Source of the DNA: Roseovarius albus
Lineage (GTDB): Bacteria > Pseudomonadota > Alphaproteobacteria > Rhodobacterales > Rhodobacteraceae
DNA: 64,000 nucleotides
Reading direction: 5' to 3'
Assembly (NCBI RefSeq): GCF_900172335.1
Contig: NZ_FWFX01000001.1
Location: 62,001 to 126,000 of the forward strand
The position numbers and the translations under genes are program-made. Numbering within the stretch: the stretch's first letter is position 1; the number at the start of each line of letters is the position of its first letter. The notes below the pieces were generated by a model. The model ran no database searches. It had not been told where the DNA came from and worked only from the letters and a program-made list of their open reading frames with translations. Below are positions 38,168-46,538 of this stretch, in pieces.

Positions 38168-39025
38168 ATGCGGCCTATTTACGTATTATTGATGGCGCTC
38201 GGATTTCAAATTTTTGGCGCGCAAGACGCCGAGGCGCGCCGGGGCGGGGGGTCAGGTTATTCAGAGGGCCTCGAATTTGTAGAGATGACGTCGATGCCAG
38301 GTGAGAATGGATCTCCGCTTGCATTATGCGTTCTGGTGAAAACCCAAAACGTATTATTTCTTGATGTTTGGCGAACACAAAAAGGTTATGCTCTGGCAGA
38401 AAATCGTTGTGATGCGAGCAGCTATATCCCTGTAACCTCTGATCAATTGAAGGTATTCAAAATGAGCGGAGTGATTTCTTCTGAGGTTCCGGACGAACCA
38501 CAAGTAAAAACAGGATTGGCAATTCCCTATTGGGCCTGGGCTATCATCGCGGGTTTGGTCGCGTTGATCGGAATAAAACTGCGTCGAAAGGCCGGGCGCA
38601 AATCGGCGCGACGGGATTTGATGGGGGATGCGTCTCCGGCGGCAATCGCGATTCTTGATGCGATGTGTCACGCCGCCAAAGCGGATGGGCATGTGTCTCC
38701 TTCAGAGTTGATAGAAATTGCCGAAGCTGCACAGAAAATGACCGGCGAAAAGATCGATCCCAAGCGTGTTGCCGAGATGGCGAAACTGGCTGAAAGTAAT
38801 CTTACGGATCAAGACTATAAACGCCTTGTCGCAGGCCGGACCGAGGATGAAAAAGAAGTGATGATGCGCGGCGTGTTGTTCGTTGCGGTTGCAGATGGAA
38901 AACTGGACAGCAAAGAGCAGCAATTTGTCGGCAAACTAGCTGGCGTGATGCAAATGCCAGCGACCAAGATCCAGGCGCTTCTTGGTGATGTAGTGGCTGC
39001 CCGTTCGGGTAACACCGCGACCTGA
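38168..39025 (+). CDS. Membrane-anchored TerB-like domain protein
   Basis: A 285-residue protein: a signal-like N terminus (about 1-23, ending EA), an extracytoplasmic part to about 115, one membrane segment (about 118-138), a basic stop-transfer stretch (KLRRKAGRKSARR) and a cytoplasmic C-terminal domain (about 150-278) with the TerB/DUF533 pattern (AILDAMCHAAKADGHVSPSE, GVLFVAVADGKLDSKEQQFV). TerB-like domains bind metal in tellurite-resistance proteins; here the role is unknown. The topology would let it signal across the membrane. Confidence 0.8.
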   Translation: MRPIYVLLMALGFQIFGAQDAEARRGGGSGYSEGLEFVEMTSMPGENGSPLALCVLVKTQNVLFLDVWRTQKGYALAENRCDASSYIPVTSDQLKVFKMSGVISSEVPDEPQVKTGLAIPYWAWAIIAGLVALIGIKLRRKAGRKSARRDLMGDASPAAIAILDAMCHAAKADGHVSPSELIEIAEAAQKMTGEKIDPKRVAEMAKLAESNLTDQDYKRLVAGRTEDEKEVMMRGVLFVAVADGKLDSKEQQFVGKLAGVMQMPATKIQALLGDVVAARSGNTAT

Positions 39026-39153
39026 TCAGGTTAGCTGTAAGTCCTTTGCAGACAGGTCGGCCAGTTTCGTCGGCCTGTCAGATGTCTATAAAAGCCCCCT
39101 CTACTTGAGGCCTCTTGAGGCACTCGTTTTTCCTTAGAAATCACGGTATAGAG

Positions 39154-39870
39154 TTACCTTGAAATGATCGCTGTCGCTGAAAACTGCGCCATCTCTCCTC
39201 GCCAGATCTGGTGACTGAAACAAATCGGCGCACCACTTTCATCCCTTGAGAGCTGCTCCTGTTCGATCCCGGCCTGATAGGGCATCGCCCCCAGCAGGCG
39301 TGCAGGATCGGGTTCCAACGCACACATGCGGATCACGATCTCGGCGGTATGACCAAGTGGGCTATAACGCTGGCGCTGCAGGTCCACGTTGTCGGGACCG
39401 GGCCACAGGGCTGCACAGCGTTCTGCAATTACCGTCTCGGTTTCGACGAATATGGAATGGCCTTTGCTGCGGATAAGGCGGGTGTTTTGATACAGCTTTG
39501 TTCCGTGCGCAGCCGACAGTGTTTCAACCAGTGTTCCGCTCGCTTGGATCGTCGTGCTTTCCAGCAATTCCATTTCAATTTCAATGCCCTGCGCCGCGGC
39601 ACCCGCCACAAAGTTGGCCATGCTGCCCACGTCATACATTAACCGTTTCGGCGATACGAACCGCCCCTGTCGTCTCTTGCTATAGGCCAGTCCCTCAGCC
39701 TCCACCGCCTCCAGCGCCCGCCGTGCTGTCATCCGGCTGACAGCGTGCAGCTCTGCAATCACCCGTTCCGAGGGCAGGGCCGCATGCTCTGTCAGCTGCC
39801 CATCGGCGATCTGGCGTTTCAGGTCGTCCACGATCTGGCGAAAGACAGGCAGGGCATGTGTATTTGTCAT
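39154..39870 (-). CDS. GntR-family regulator, HutC subfamily
   Basis: A 238-residue repressor. I start at ATG 39870 (MTNTHALPVFRQIVDDLKRQIADG), since the longer upstream frame runs through the operator region. The winged-helix domain includes LPSERVIAELHAVSRMTARRALEAVEAEG (about 32-60), and the C-terminal half fits a UTRA effector-binding domain (TRLIRSKGHSIFVETETVIAE). It diverges from the dioxygenase operon, with two palindromes between the starts, so it probably represses both itself and that operon. The effector is likely the operon substrate or a product. Confidence 0.9.
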   Translation of the reverse strand: MTNTHALPVFRQIVDDLKRQIADGQLTEHAALPSERVIAELHAVSRMTARRALEAVEAEGLAYSKRRQGRFVSPKRLMYDVGSMANFVAGAAAQGIEIEMELLESTTIQASGTLVETLSAAHGTKLYQNTRLIRSKGHSIFVETETVIAERCAALWPGPDNVDLQRQRYSPLGHTAEIVIRMCALEPDPARLLGAMPYQAGIEQEQLSRDESGAPICFSHQIWRGEMAQFSATAIISR

Positions 39871-39912
39871 TTTTATGCGCTCTCGCAATTTTGTTTTGCA
39901 GTTTGTGATCTC

Positions 39913-39947
39913 TGGTATATACCAAGATGAATCGCTGGTATAGACCA
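39913..39947. promoter_or_regulatory. Twin GntR/HutC operator palindromes
   Basis: TGGTATATACCA (39913-39924) is a perfect 12-base palindrome and TGGTATAGACCA (39936-39947) differs at one base. Centres are 23 bases apart, about two helical turns. Both lie between the divergent GntR and dioxygenase starts; the second is 26 bases before ATG 39974. The form fits HutC-type sites (TGGTCTAGACCA-like). Confidence 0.75.
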
Positions 39948-39973
39948 GATAGGCCATAAGGGAGGATTTGGCG

Positions 39974-40843
39974 ATGTCTTTGCTTTCTCGGGATCAAAAA
40001 GATCAGTTCTGGCGCGATGGTGTGATCGTCATCGAGGATGCCGTGACGCCCGAACAACTGGCCGACCTGCGCCGGGTGTTTGCCGAATGGGTCGACGAAA
40101 GCCGCGCACACACCGACGACTACGGCGAAACCATGGATGGCCGCCCCCGATTTGACCTGCAACCGGGCCACACAACCGAGATTCCTGGTCTGCGCCGCGT
40201 ACAGTCGCCCGAGGAGGTCTCGGAAGTTTACGCCGACATCATGCGCAACGCCCGCACCGTGGACTACTGCGCTGACCTCATCGGCCCCGCGCTGCGGTTT
40301 CACCATGGCAAGGTTAATTCAAAACTCCCCGGCACTGCGACCGAAGTGAAATTCCATCAGGACTTTCCGTTTCAGCCGATGACAAATGATGACATCATCA
40401 CCTGCCTGTTGTTCGTCGATGATGTCACGCTTGAAAACGGCCCGCTTGAGGTTGTGCCCGGCACCCACACTGGCCCGCTTTATTCCCATTGGCACAATGG
40501 CGTCTTTACCGGGGCTGTGGCGGATGAGGTCAAAGACCAGCACAAGGACAACGTCATCAAATGCACCGGTAAGGCGGGGTCCGTCTGCCTGATGCATGCG
40601 CGCCTGCTGCACGGTTCTGCCCCGAACCTGTCAGATAACTCCCGTACGCTCTATATCTCAACCTACTATGCTGAAGACGCGATTGAGCTGAGCCCCAACC
40701 ACCTGCCCAGCACGTTGACACATGAAGTGGTGCGTGGCGAGGCTTCAGGCCGCGTGCGCTGCACACCCTATGACATGGCGCTGCCAGAAGTGCCGAAAGA
40801 CACGTCGTTCTTTGCACAGCAAGAGATGGCCGAGGCGGGATGA
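39974..40843 (+). CDS. Phytanoyl-CoA dioxygenase (PhyH) family enzyme
   Basis: A 289-residue Fe(II)/2-oxoglutarate oxygenase fold. The first iron ligands are in KFHQDFPF (H-x-D), the distal His in LLHGSAPNLS and the 2-oxoglutarate-binding Arg in SRTLYIS. Start is ATG 39974 with GGGAGG (39960-39964, approx.) upstream; TTG 39968 is less likely. Relatives hydroxylate small molecules such as ectoine as well as CoA esters. It is the first gene of the GntR-controlled operon and likely performs the first oxidation of its substrate. Confidence 0.85.
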   Translation: MSLLSRDQKDQFWRDGVIVIEDAVTPEQLADLRRVFAEWVDESRAHTDDYGETMDGRPRFDLQPGHTTEIPGLRRVQSPEEVSEVYADIMRNARTVDYCADLIGPALRFHHGKVNSKLPGTATEVKFHQDFPFQPMTNDDIITCLLFVDDVTLENGPLEVVPGTHTGPLYSHWHNGVFTGAVADEVKDQHKDNVIKCTGKAGSVCLMHARLLHGSAPNLSDNSRTLYISTYYAEDAIELSPNHLPSTLTHEVVRGEASGRVRCTPYDMALPEVPKDTSFFAQQEMAEAG

Positions 40844-40844
40844 T

Positions 40845-41636
40845 ATGACCCAAAAGAGCGCGCGTGTTGAACGCTTTGATTTTACCACTGATGCAGGCGC
40901 AGGTGACCGCGCCCGCATTGGCCTGCTGGTGCTGGAATCCGATCAGACGATGGAATGGGAATTCCGGGCGCTGACCGATCTGCCCGGTGTGTCGGTCTAC
41001 CATTCACGCCTGGCCAATGACGTGACTGTCACCCCCGAGACCTTGGGGCGGATGGAAGCAGAACTGCCCGTCGCGGCAAAGCTATTGCCGGACTACATGG
41101 GCCTCAACGCAATCGCTTACGGCTGCACGTCTGCATCGACCATCATCGGCGAAGAACGTGTGGCGGAAATCTTAGAAGAGGCGCACCCCGGCGTGCCTTC
41201 AACCAACCCGCTCACGGCTGCCAAGGCCGCGCTCAATGCGCTGGGCGTGAAACGTCTCGGCTTGCTCACACCTTATTCGCCCGAAGTGACCGAAGCGATG
41301 CAGGCAAAGTTCAACGCAGCGGGAATCAACGTCACGGTCGTGGGATCGTTCTACGAGCAAAGCGATCTGGTGGTCGGCAAGATCGACCCACAATCGATCC
41401 TGCAAGCCGCCATTTCAGTCGGCCAATCTCCAGATGTGGACGGTGTTTTTATCTCCTGCACCAGCTTGCGCGCGGCCAGCATCATTGAACAGGCAGAGAG
41501 CGCGCTGAATAAACCGGTCACGGCCAGCAACCATGCGCTGGCATGGCATCTGCTGCGCCTCGCCGGCATCGAAGATACGCATGAAAACGCCGGTCAGCTT
41601 TTCGGTGAACAACTGCGCGTCTTGGCTGACGCATAA
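40845..41636 (+). CDS. Asp/Glu racemase superfamily enzyme (maleate isomerase-like)
   Basis: A 263-residue protein starting at ATG 40845, two bases after the dioxygenase stop (TGATATG). Two candidate catalytic cysteines are seen in AYGCTSAS and ISCTSLRA, the paired-cysteine arrangement of Asp/Glu racemases, maleate cis-trans isomerases and arylmalonate decarboxylases. The GLLVLESDQTMEWEF start resembles the maleate isomerase branch. Reaction on the pathway intermediate, either isomerisation or decarboxylation, is inference. Confidence 0.82.
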   Translation: MTQKSARVERFDFTTDAGAGDRARIGLLVLESDQTMEWEFRALTDLPGVSVYHSRLANDVTVTPETLGRMEAELPVAAKLLPDYMGLNAIAYGCTSASTIIGEERVAEILEEAHPGVPSTNPLTAAKAALNALGVKRLGLLTPYSPEVTEAMQAKFNAAGINVTVVGSFYEQSDLVVGKIDPQSILQAAISVGQSPDVDGVFISCTSLRAASIIEQAESALNKPVTASNHALAWHLLRLAGIEDTHENAGQLFGEQLRVLADA

Positions 41637-41658
41637 CACTCCTGACAGGACGACAAAT

Positions 41659-44109
41659 ATGCAAAAACAACTCCCGAGCCATGCGCAGGTTGTGATTATT
41701 GGCGGTGGCATCCACGGCTGCTCGGTCGCCTATCATCTGGCCAAGGAAGGCTGGAAAGATGTCGTGCTGCTGGAACGCAAACAACTGACCAGTGGCACAA
41801 CATGGCATGCGGCTGGTCTTGTCGGGCAGTTGCAGGGCAGTCACGCCACCACGGCCTTTGCCAAATATGGGATTGAGTTGCTGGAAGAGATCGAAGCTGA
41901 GACCGGCCAGAACCCCGGGTATCGCCGATCCGGTTCTATCTCAATCGCGATTAACGAAGAGCGCCATGCTGAGCTTAAGCGCAAGGCCGATTTCGCCTCG
42001 CTCTTCGGGATCGAGGCACATGCGCTGAGTACCGACGAGATTAAGGAACGCTGGCCGCTGATGAATCCCGAGGGCGTCTTGGGCGGCATCTACATGCCAT
42101 CCGACGGCTCTGCCAACCCGATTGATTTGACCACCGCTCTGGCCAAAGGCGCCCGCATGCACGGCGCGCAGATCTTTGAACATATCAAGGTCGAGCAGGT
42201 GCTGGTCGAAGACGGGCAGGCCCGGGGTGTGCGAACTGAGCAGGGGACAATTACGGCTAATTTTGTGGTCAACTGCGGCGGCATGTGGGCGCGCGAATTG
42301 GGTCAACTAAACGGCGTCGGCGTCCCGCTGCACGCCTGCGAGCATTACTATCTAGTGACCGAGGCGATCCCAGATCTGCCAAGTGACCTACCGGTGCTGC
42401 GCTCATATTGCGACGGCACCTATTGGAAAGAAGACGCTGGCAAGCTGCTGTTTGGCTTTGCACATTTCAACGCCAAGCCATGGGCCACGGGTGGCATTCC
42501 GGAATCCTTTGAATTCGACAGCCTGCCCGTCGTCGAAGACGATGTTATGGAGGTGCTTGAACTGGCGATGAACCGGGTGCCGCTGTTGCAGGAAACCGGC
42601 ATTCGCACCTTCTTCAACGGGCCGGAAAGCTATTCCTACGATGGCCGGTTCACCCTTGGACAGGCGCCAGATATCAAAGGGTATTTCGTGTTGGCGGGGG
42701 TGAATTCCACCGGCATTCAATCCGGTCCCGGCGCGGGCAAGGCGCTGGCCGACTGGATCATGAAGGGGCATCCCCCGATGGATCTGGCTGAAATGGACCC
42801 CAAGCGCTGCGAAGAGTTTCAAGCGCGCGATGTCTACCTGCGCGAACGCTGCCCCGAAACGCTTGTGCTGACCTACGCCATGCATTGGCCCGGCCGCCAG
42901 CGCCAAACTGCCCGGAACCTGCGTCGCACCCCATTCCACCACGCCCTCAAGGCCCAAGGCGCCTGTTTCGCCGAGGCGCAGGGCTGGGAACGCCCCGGTT
43001 GGTTCGGCCCGGCTGGCAGCACGCCGGTCTATGACCACAGCTTCTACCGCCCCAGTTGGTTCGACACTGTGCAAGAGGAACAACACGCCGCCCGCAATGC
43101 CGTGGCGATGATCGACTATTCCATGTTGGGCAAGCTGATGGTCGAGGGCCGCGATGCCGAAACCTTCCTACAACGCATTTGTACCAACAACACGGCGATG
43201 AAACCCGGACGGGTGGCCTATACGTTGATGCTGAATGAGCGCGGTGGGATCGAAAGCGATGTCACCGTTGCCCGCCACGCCGCCGATAGCTTCATGATGA
43301 TGAGCTCGATCTCACACACCCGGCGCGACTATCTGCACCTGCGCGACAATATCCAACCTGGCGAAGATGTGCGCTTGCGCGATGCCACCACGTCTTATGG
43401 CGTGCTGGGCATTATGGGACCAAAATCACGCGAGGTTCTTGCCAATGTCTGCGATATCGATCTGTCGAACGAGACGTTCAAATTCAACAGCTTCCAACAT
43501 TTCCACATTGGTCATGCCGAGGTTTTCGCCCAACGTCTGTCCTATTCAGGCGAATTGGGTTGGGAAATCTTTGTCACCCCGGATTTTGCCGAACATGTCT
43601 TCGAAGAGCTGATGCAGGCGGGCGCAGAGTACGGCCTGCGCCTGATCGGCGGCGAGGCCCTTAATGCTCTGCGTATTGAGAAGGGCTTTGTCCATTGGGG
43701 GCATGACATGGCTTATACGGAATCACCGCATCAGATCGGGCTGGAGTTTGCCTGTAAACCCTGCAAGGACATTCCCTTCATTGGGCGCGACGCCTATCTG
43801 ACACGCAAGGAGGAAGGGGCCGGTCCGTATCTCTGTTCGGTCAAACTGAACGAACCTGAGCCGCTCTTGCACCACAACGAACCCGTCCAGCGCGACGGGC
43901 AGGTGGTCGGCTATGTCACTGCCGGGGCCTATGGCAAAATCGTTGGGTCAGCTGTGGGTCTGTGCTATGTTGCTTTGCCTGATGGGGCAACCGACAAACA
44001 GGCCATCGCAAATGGCAATTACACCGTCATGGTCGAAGGCCGTGAAATCCCGGCCGAGGTCAGCCTGACGCCATTCTATGATCCCAAAAGCACCCGGATG
44101 TTGTCGTAA
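41659..44109 (+). CDS. FAD-dependent dimethylglycine/sarcosine dehydrogenase-like protein with GcvT domains
   Basis: An 816-residue flavoprotein. An N-terminal DAO domain opens with VVIIGGGIHGCSVAYHLAKEG and contains TWHAAGL, where the His covalently binds FAD in dimethylglycine dehydrogenases. An FAO_M-type linker follows (about 375-430), then a folate-binding GcvT domain (about 435-705) and GcvT C-terminal domain (about 710-805). Such enzymes oxidise N-methyl groups and pass the one-carbon unit to tetrahydrofolate. Here the operon context suggests an N-methylated intermediate. ATG 41659 has AGGA upstream. Confidence 0.87.
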   Translation: MQKQLPSHAQVVIIGGGIHGCSVAYHLAKEGWKDVVLLERKQLTSGTTWHAAGLVGQLQGSHATTAFAKYGIELLEEIEAETGQNPGYRRSGSISIAINEERHAELKRKADFASLFGIEAHALSTDEIKERWPLMNPEGVLGGIYMPSDGSANPIDLTTALAKGARMHGAQIFEHIKVEQVLVEDGQARGVRTEQGTITANFVVNCGGMWARELGQLNGVGVPLHACEHYYLVTEAIPDLPSDLPVLRSYCDGTYWKEDAGKLLFGFAHFNAKPWATGGIPESFEFDSLPVVEDDVMEVLELAMNRVPLLQETGIRTFFNGPESYSYDGRFTLGQAPDIKGYFVLAGVNSTGIQSGPGAGKALADWIMKGHPPMDLAEMDPKRCEEFQARDVYLRERCPETLVLTYAMHWPGRQRQTARNLRRTPFHHALKAQGACFAEAQGWERPGWFGPAGSTPVYDHSFYRPSWFDTVQEEQHAARNAVAMIDYSMLGKLMVEGRDAETFLQRICTNNTAMKPGRVAYTLMLNERGGIESDVTVARHAADSFMMMSSISHTRRDYLHLRDNIQPGEDVRLRDATTSYGVLGIMGPKSREVLANVCDIDLSNETFKFNSFQHFHIGHAEVFAQRLSYSGELGWEIFVTPDFAEHVFEELMQAGAEYGLRLIGGEALNALRIEKGFVHWGHDMAYTESPHQIGLEFACKPCKDIPFIGRDAYLTRKEEGAGPYLCSVKLNEPEPLLHHNEPVQRDGQVVGYVTAGAYGKIVGSAVGLCYVALPDGATDKQAIANGNYTVMVEGREIPAEVSLTPFYDPKSTRMLS

Positions 44110-44119
44110 AACTGGATAG

Positions 44120-44142
44120 GGGCCGGTTTAAAGAACCGGCCC
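44120..44142. repeat. Perfect hairpin in the convergent gap, overlapping the cls stop
   Basis: GGGCCGGTT (44120-44128) pairs perfectly with AACCGGCCC (44134-44142) around TAAAG. It lies between the flavoprotein and cardiolipin synthase genes, and its second arm is in the last codons of cls. No T run follows on either side, so it may be a weak bidirectional terminator or 3' stabiliser. Confidence 0.65.
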
Positions 44143-45561
44143 AATCGTCGCGATCACGTTATACCAAATGCGCTTGTGATAGGCGCAGTTCAAAACATCC
44201 GTCAGGGTCACAGGTGCAGATCGGGCGATGTAATCCTGTTGACGCTGGAAAATCGCGCCTGTGGTATCAGCATCCTGCAGCAAGATATTGTTTTCATAGT
44301 TTAAATCGAAACTGCGCAGGTCCAGATTTGAAGACCCGATCAGGCTGATCTTGCTATCAATTGTCAGGATCTTGGCATGAAGCAACCCATCCTTGAACTC
44401 GTGAATCTCGCAGTCTGCTTCCAGCAGCTTACGATAATAGCTGCGGCTTGCGGCAGAAACGATCCAGCTGTCGTTGTTTTGAGGAAAGGTGAGCGAGACT
44501 TTGACACCGCGATGTCCGGCGGCACAAAGCGCCTCGAACACTGTGGCATCGGGTACGAAGTATGGCGTGGTCAGGGTCAGTTCGTGCTGCGCGCTTGCAA
44601 TCAGGTTTGCAAACATCTGTGGTGTCGCACCCCGTCGTTCGGTCGGGCCATCACCCAAGACCTGTGCTGGAAAACCGCCCTCCACCAGTGTAGCAATTAG
44701 CGGAAACTGCTCTAATGTTTCGCCGGTGGCTTGCATCCAGTCGCTGGCAAAAAGCAGTTGGTTTTGCGCCACTACAGGCCCTTCAAACCGCAGCATGATA
44801 TCGATCCAAGGTGCATATTTAGATTTCGGTAAAAACTCCGGATCAGCCGAGTTCCGACTGCCGCAATAGGTGATGCGCCCGTCAATTACAGTGATCTTGC
44901 GGTGATTGCGAAGGTCCAATCGGCTGGTCAGGATGGTACGAAGGGGTCTATCCAGTGGCAATGCGACAGCCAGTTGCACGCCTGCTTGTTTCATTTCCGT
45001 CCAAAGCTCCGACTTGACCAAAACACGTGAACCCAAACCATCGGCGAGTGCACGACAAGTCACGCCGCGTTTCGCGGCTCGGATTAAAGCCCGGGCAACA
45101 TCTGTACCAGTATTGTCCCCAAGCCAGATGTAATACAGAACATGCACGTGATCGGTCGCGGCATCAATGTCCTCGACCAATCGCTGGCGTGTTTCTCCCC
45201 CATTCGCCATCAGTTCAGCGCGGTTTCCCTCTACCGGAAAAAAACCATTGATCGAAGCGGCGTAGCGAAACGGAGCATGATAAAGCGGGTCGATCAACGC
45301 GGCAACGTCATCGGATCGTCCCATAAAGGCGGTGGCTTTACTTCGGATGCTTGCAAAAATCTCATCATGGCGCTTTCTCGCTTTGTGCCCGATGTCAATC
45401 TCGCCAAACAAGAAGTAAATCGCGGTCCCGGCATAGGGCAGTACGTTCAGGATGATGAACCACGCCAAGCGGGCCGGGGGCGACACATCTTCGCGGAGCA
45501 AGATCCGGATCATGAAGGCCGTGACAAGGGCCAGATGGAGAAAAAGAAACACGCCTATCAT
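44128..45561 (-). CDS. cls: Cardiolipin synthase, phospholipase D family
   Basis: A 477-residue membrane enzyme that condenses two phosphatidylglycerols into cardiolipin. Two N-terminal membrane segments (about 2-20 and 30-52) precede two HKD half sites: HRKITVIDGRITYCGSRN near residue 220 and HAKILTIDSKISLIGSSN near 390. The VHVLYYIWLGDNTGTDVA stretch is typical of ClsA. The start abuts the stop of the hydrolase gene before it, so it is the last gene in the run headed by the two-component system. Confidence 0.93.
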   Translation of the reverse strand: MIGVFLFLHLALVTAFMIRILLREDVSPPARLAWFIILNVLPYAGTAIYFLFGEIDIGHKARKRHDEIFASIRSKATAFMGRSDDVAALIDPLYHAPFRYAASINGFFPVEGNRAELMANGGETRQRLVEDIDAATDHVHVLYYIWLGDNTGTDVARALIRAAKRGVTCRALADGLGSRVLVKSELWTEMKQAGVQLAVALPLDRPLRTILTSRLDLRNHRKITVIDGRITYCGSRNSADPEFLPKSKYAPWIDIMLRFEGPVVAQNQLLFASDWMQATGETLEQFPLIATLVEGGFPAQVLGDGPTERRGATPQMFANLIASAQHELTLTTPYFVPDATVFEALCAAGHRGVKVSLTFPQNNDSWIVSAASRSYYRKLLEADCEIHEFKDGLLHAKILTIDSKISLIGSSNLDLRSFDLNYENNILLQDADTTGAIFQRQQDYIARSAPVTLTDVLNCAYHKRIWYNVIATIGPVL

Positions 45562-46236
45562 TTAGCCACCCAGTTCAAATTCCATGACAATCGGCAGATG
45601 ATCAGAAGCATAACGCGCATTGTTCGATTTATGCACCCAAGATCGCGTGCATCTCACCAGACCACGCAGGGCAAAGCGATCTAAAACTGCCGAGGGGCGC
45701 GAAGCGTGAAAACTGGGGCCAGGCGTGATGATATCGAAATTCTCAGCGAAGAGACCAAGATTGGTTTTCCACTCATTGAAGTCTCCGGCGACGATCACGG
45801 GCATTTCAGTTTGCAAAGCATGTGCCGCTATGGTGGCCATTTGCTTGCGCCGCATACCTGGCGTCAGACCAAGATGCACACCGTAGACAGTAAAAGCAGG
45901 GGTGTCGAATTCAATTGCCACCACACCGCGTGGCTCGACCGAGGGCACATCCAGACGTGTGGTCTCTGCCGCCCTCAGCCCACTTCGGTAGAACACGGCG
46001 TTGCCATGCCATCCGTGGCTTTGTGGACGTGTCGCAACCTCCGTCAATTCATAACCCAGTTCCTGCGACATGCGTTCCAGCGGGAGCACACCTGCCCGAG
46101 TGCCGATGCGTTTGTCGGCCTCTTGCAGTACCACCACATCCGCCTTGATTTCGGCCAACACATCCACGACCCGCTCCGGGTCGCGCCGCCAATCCAGCCC
46201 GACAGCCTTCCGGATGTTGTAGCTAGCGATCCGCAT
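45562..46236 (-). CDS. Endonuclease/exonuclease/phosphatase (EEP) family protein
   Basis: A 224-residue single-domain EEP protein: RIASYNIRKAVGLDW at the N terminus, VVVLQEADKR with the metal-binding Glu, VYGVHLGLTPGMR, VIVAGDFNEWK and SDHLPIVME with the catalytic His. Family members hydrolyse phosphodiesters in DNA, RNA or lipids; neighbours cls and YrhK favour a lipid or cell-envelope link, but that is inference. It overlaps the YrhK gene by one base and ends at the base before the cls start. Confidence 0.88.
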   Translation of the reverse strand: MRIASYNIRKAVGLDWRRDPERVVDVLAEIKADVVVLQEADKRIGTRAGVLPLERMSQELGYELTEVATRPQSHGWHGNAVFYRSGLRAAETTRLDVPSVEPRGVVAIEFDTPAFTVYGVHLGLTPGMRRKQMATIAAHALQTEMPVIVAGDFNEWKTNLGLFAENFDIITPGPSFHASRPSAVLDRFALRGLVRCTRSWVHKSNNARYASDHLPIVMEFELGG

Positions 46237-46508
46237 CAGCTCCCTGAAACCTGATCATACCGCCCCGCACGGATGTATGCGAATTCGCGATACAATTTTA
46301 TTGTTGGTCGAAGGCCAAACAATATCGAGCCAACCAAAAATAGCCAAGTTCCCACATAAGTTGTTTCTTCGTTGAAAAACAAAATGCTGCCGATGACAAA
46401 GAGCGTGGCCGCTGAAAAGTCGACAATCGTATAAGCAAGTTCGCAATATGCGTAAATAGCTTTGTGACGTTCGCTGAGTGTATGATTGTCGGGGTTAAAG
46501 AGGGTCAT
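46236..46508 (-). CDS. YrhK-domain membrane protein
   Basis: A 90-residue protein with the YrhK pattern: about two membrane segments (roughly 26-46 and 48-66) and the FVIGSILFFNEETTYVGTWLFLVGSILFGLRP core split over residues 37-69. Function unknown. It is 30 bases after the histidine kinase stop and overlaps the next gene by one base. Confidence 0.82.
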   Translation of the reverse strand: MTLFNPDNHTLSERHKAIYAYCELAYTIVDFSAATLFVIGSILFFNEETTYVGTWLFLVGSILFGLRPTIKLYREFAYIRAGRYDQVSGS

Positions 46509-46538
46509 TGCGTGTCCAACTTAGGTGGTGTTTTGCGT

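Noticed and set aside
39051..39079. GACAGG...CCTGTC dyad after the TerB-domain gene
   Set aside because: Only six pairs with a long loop and no T run, so not called as a terminator.
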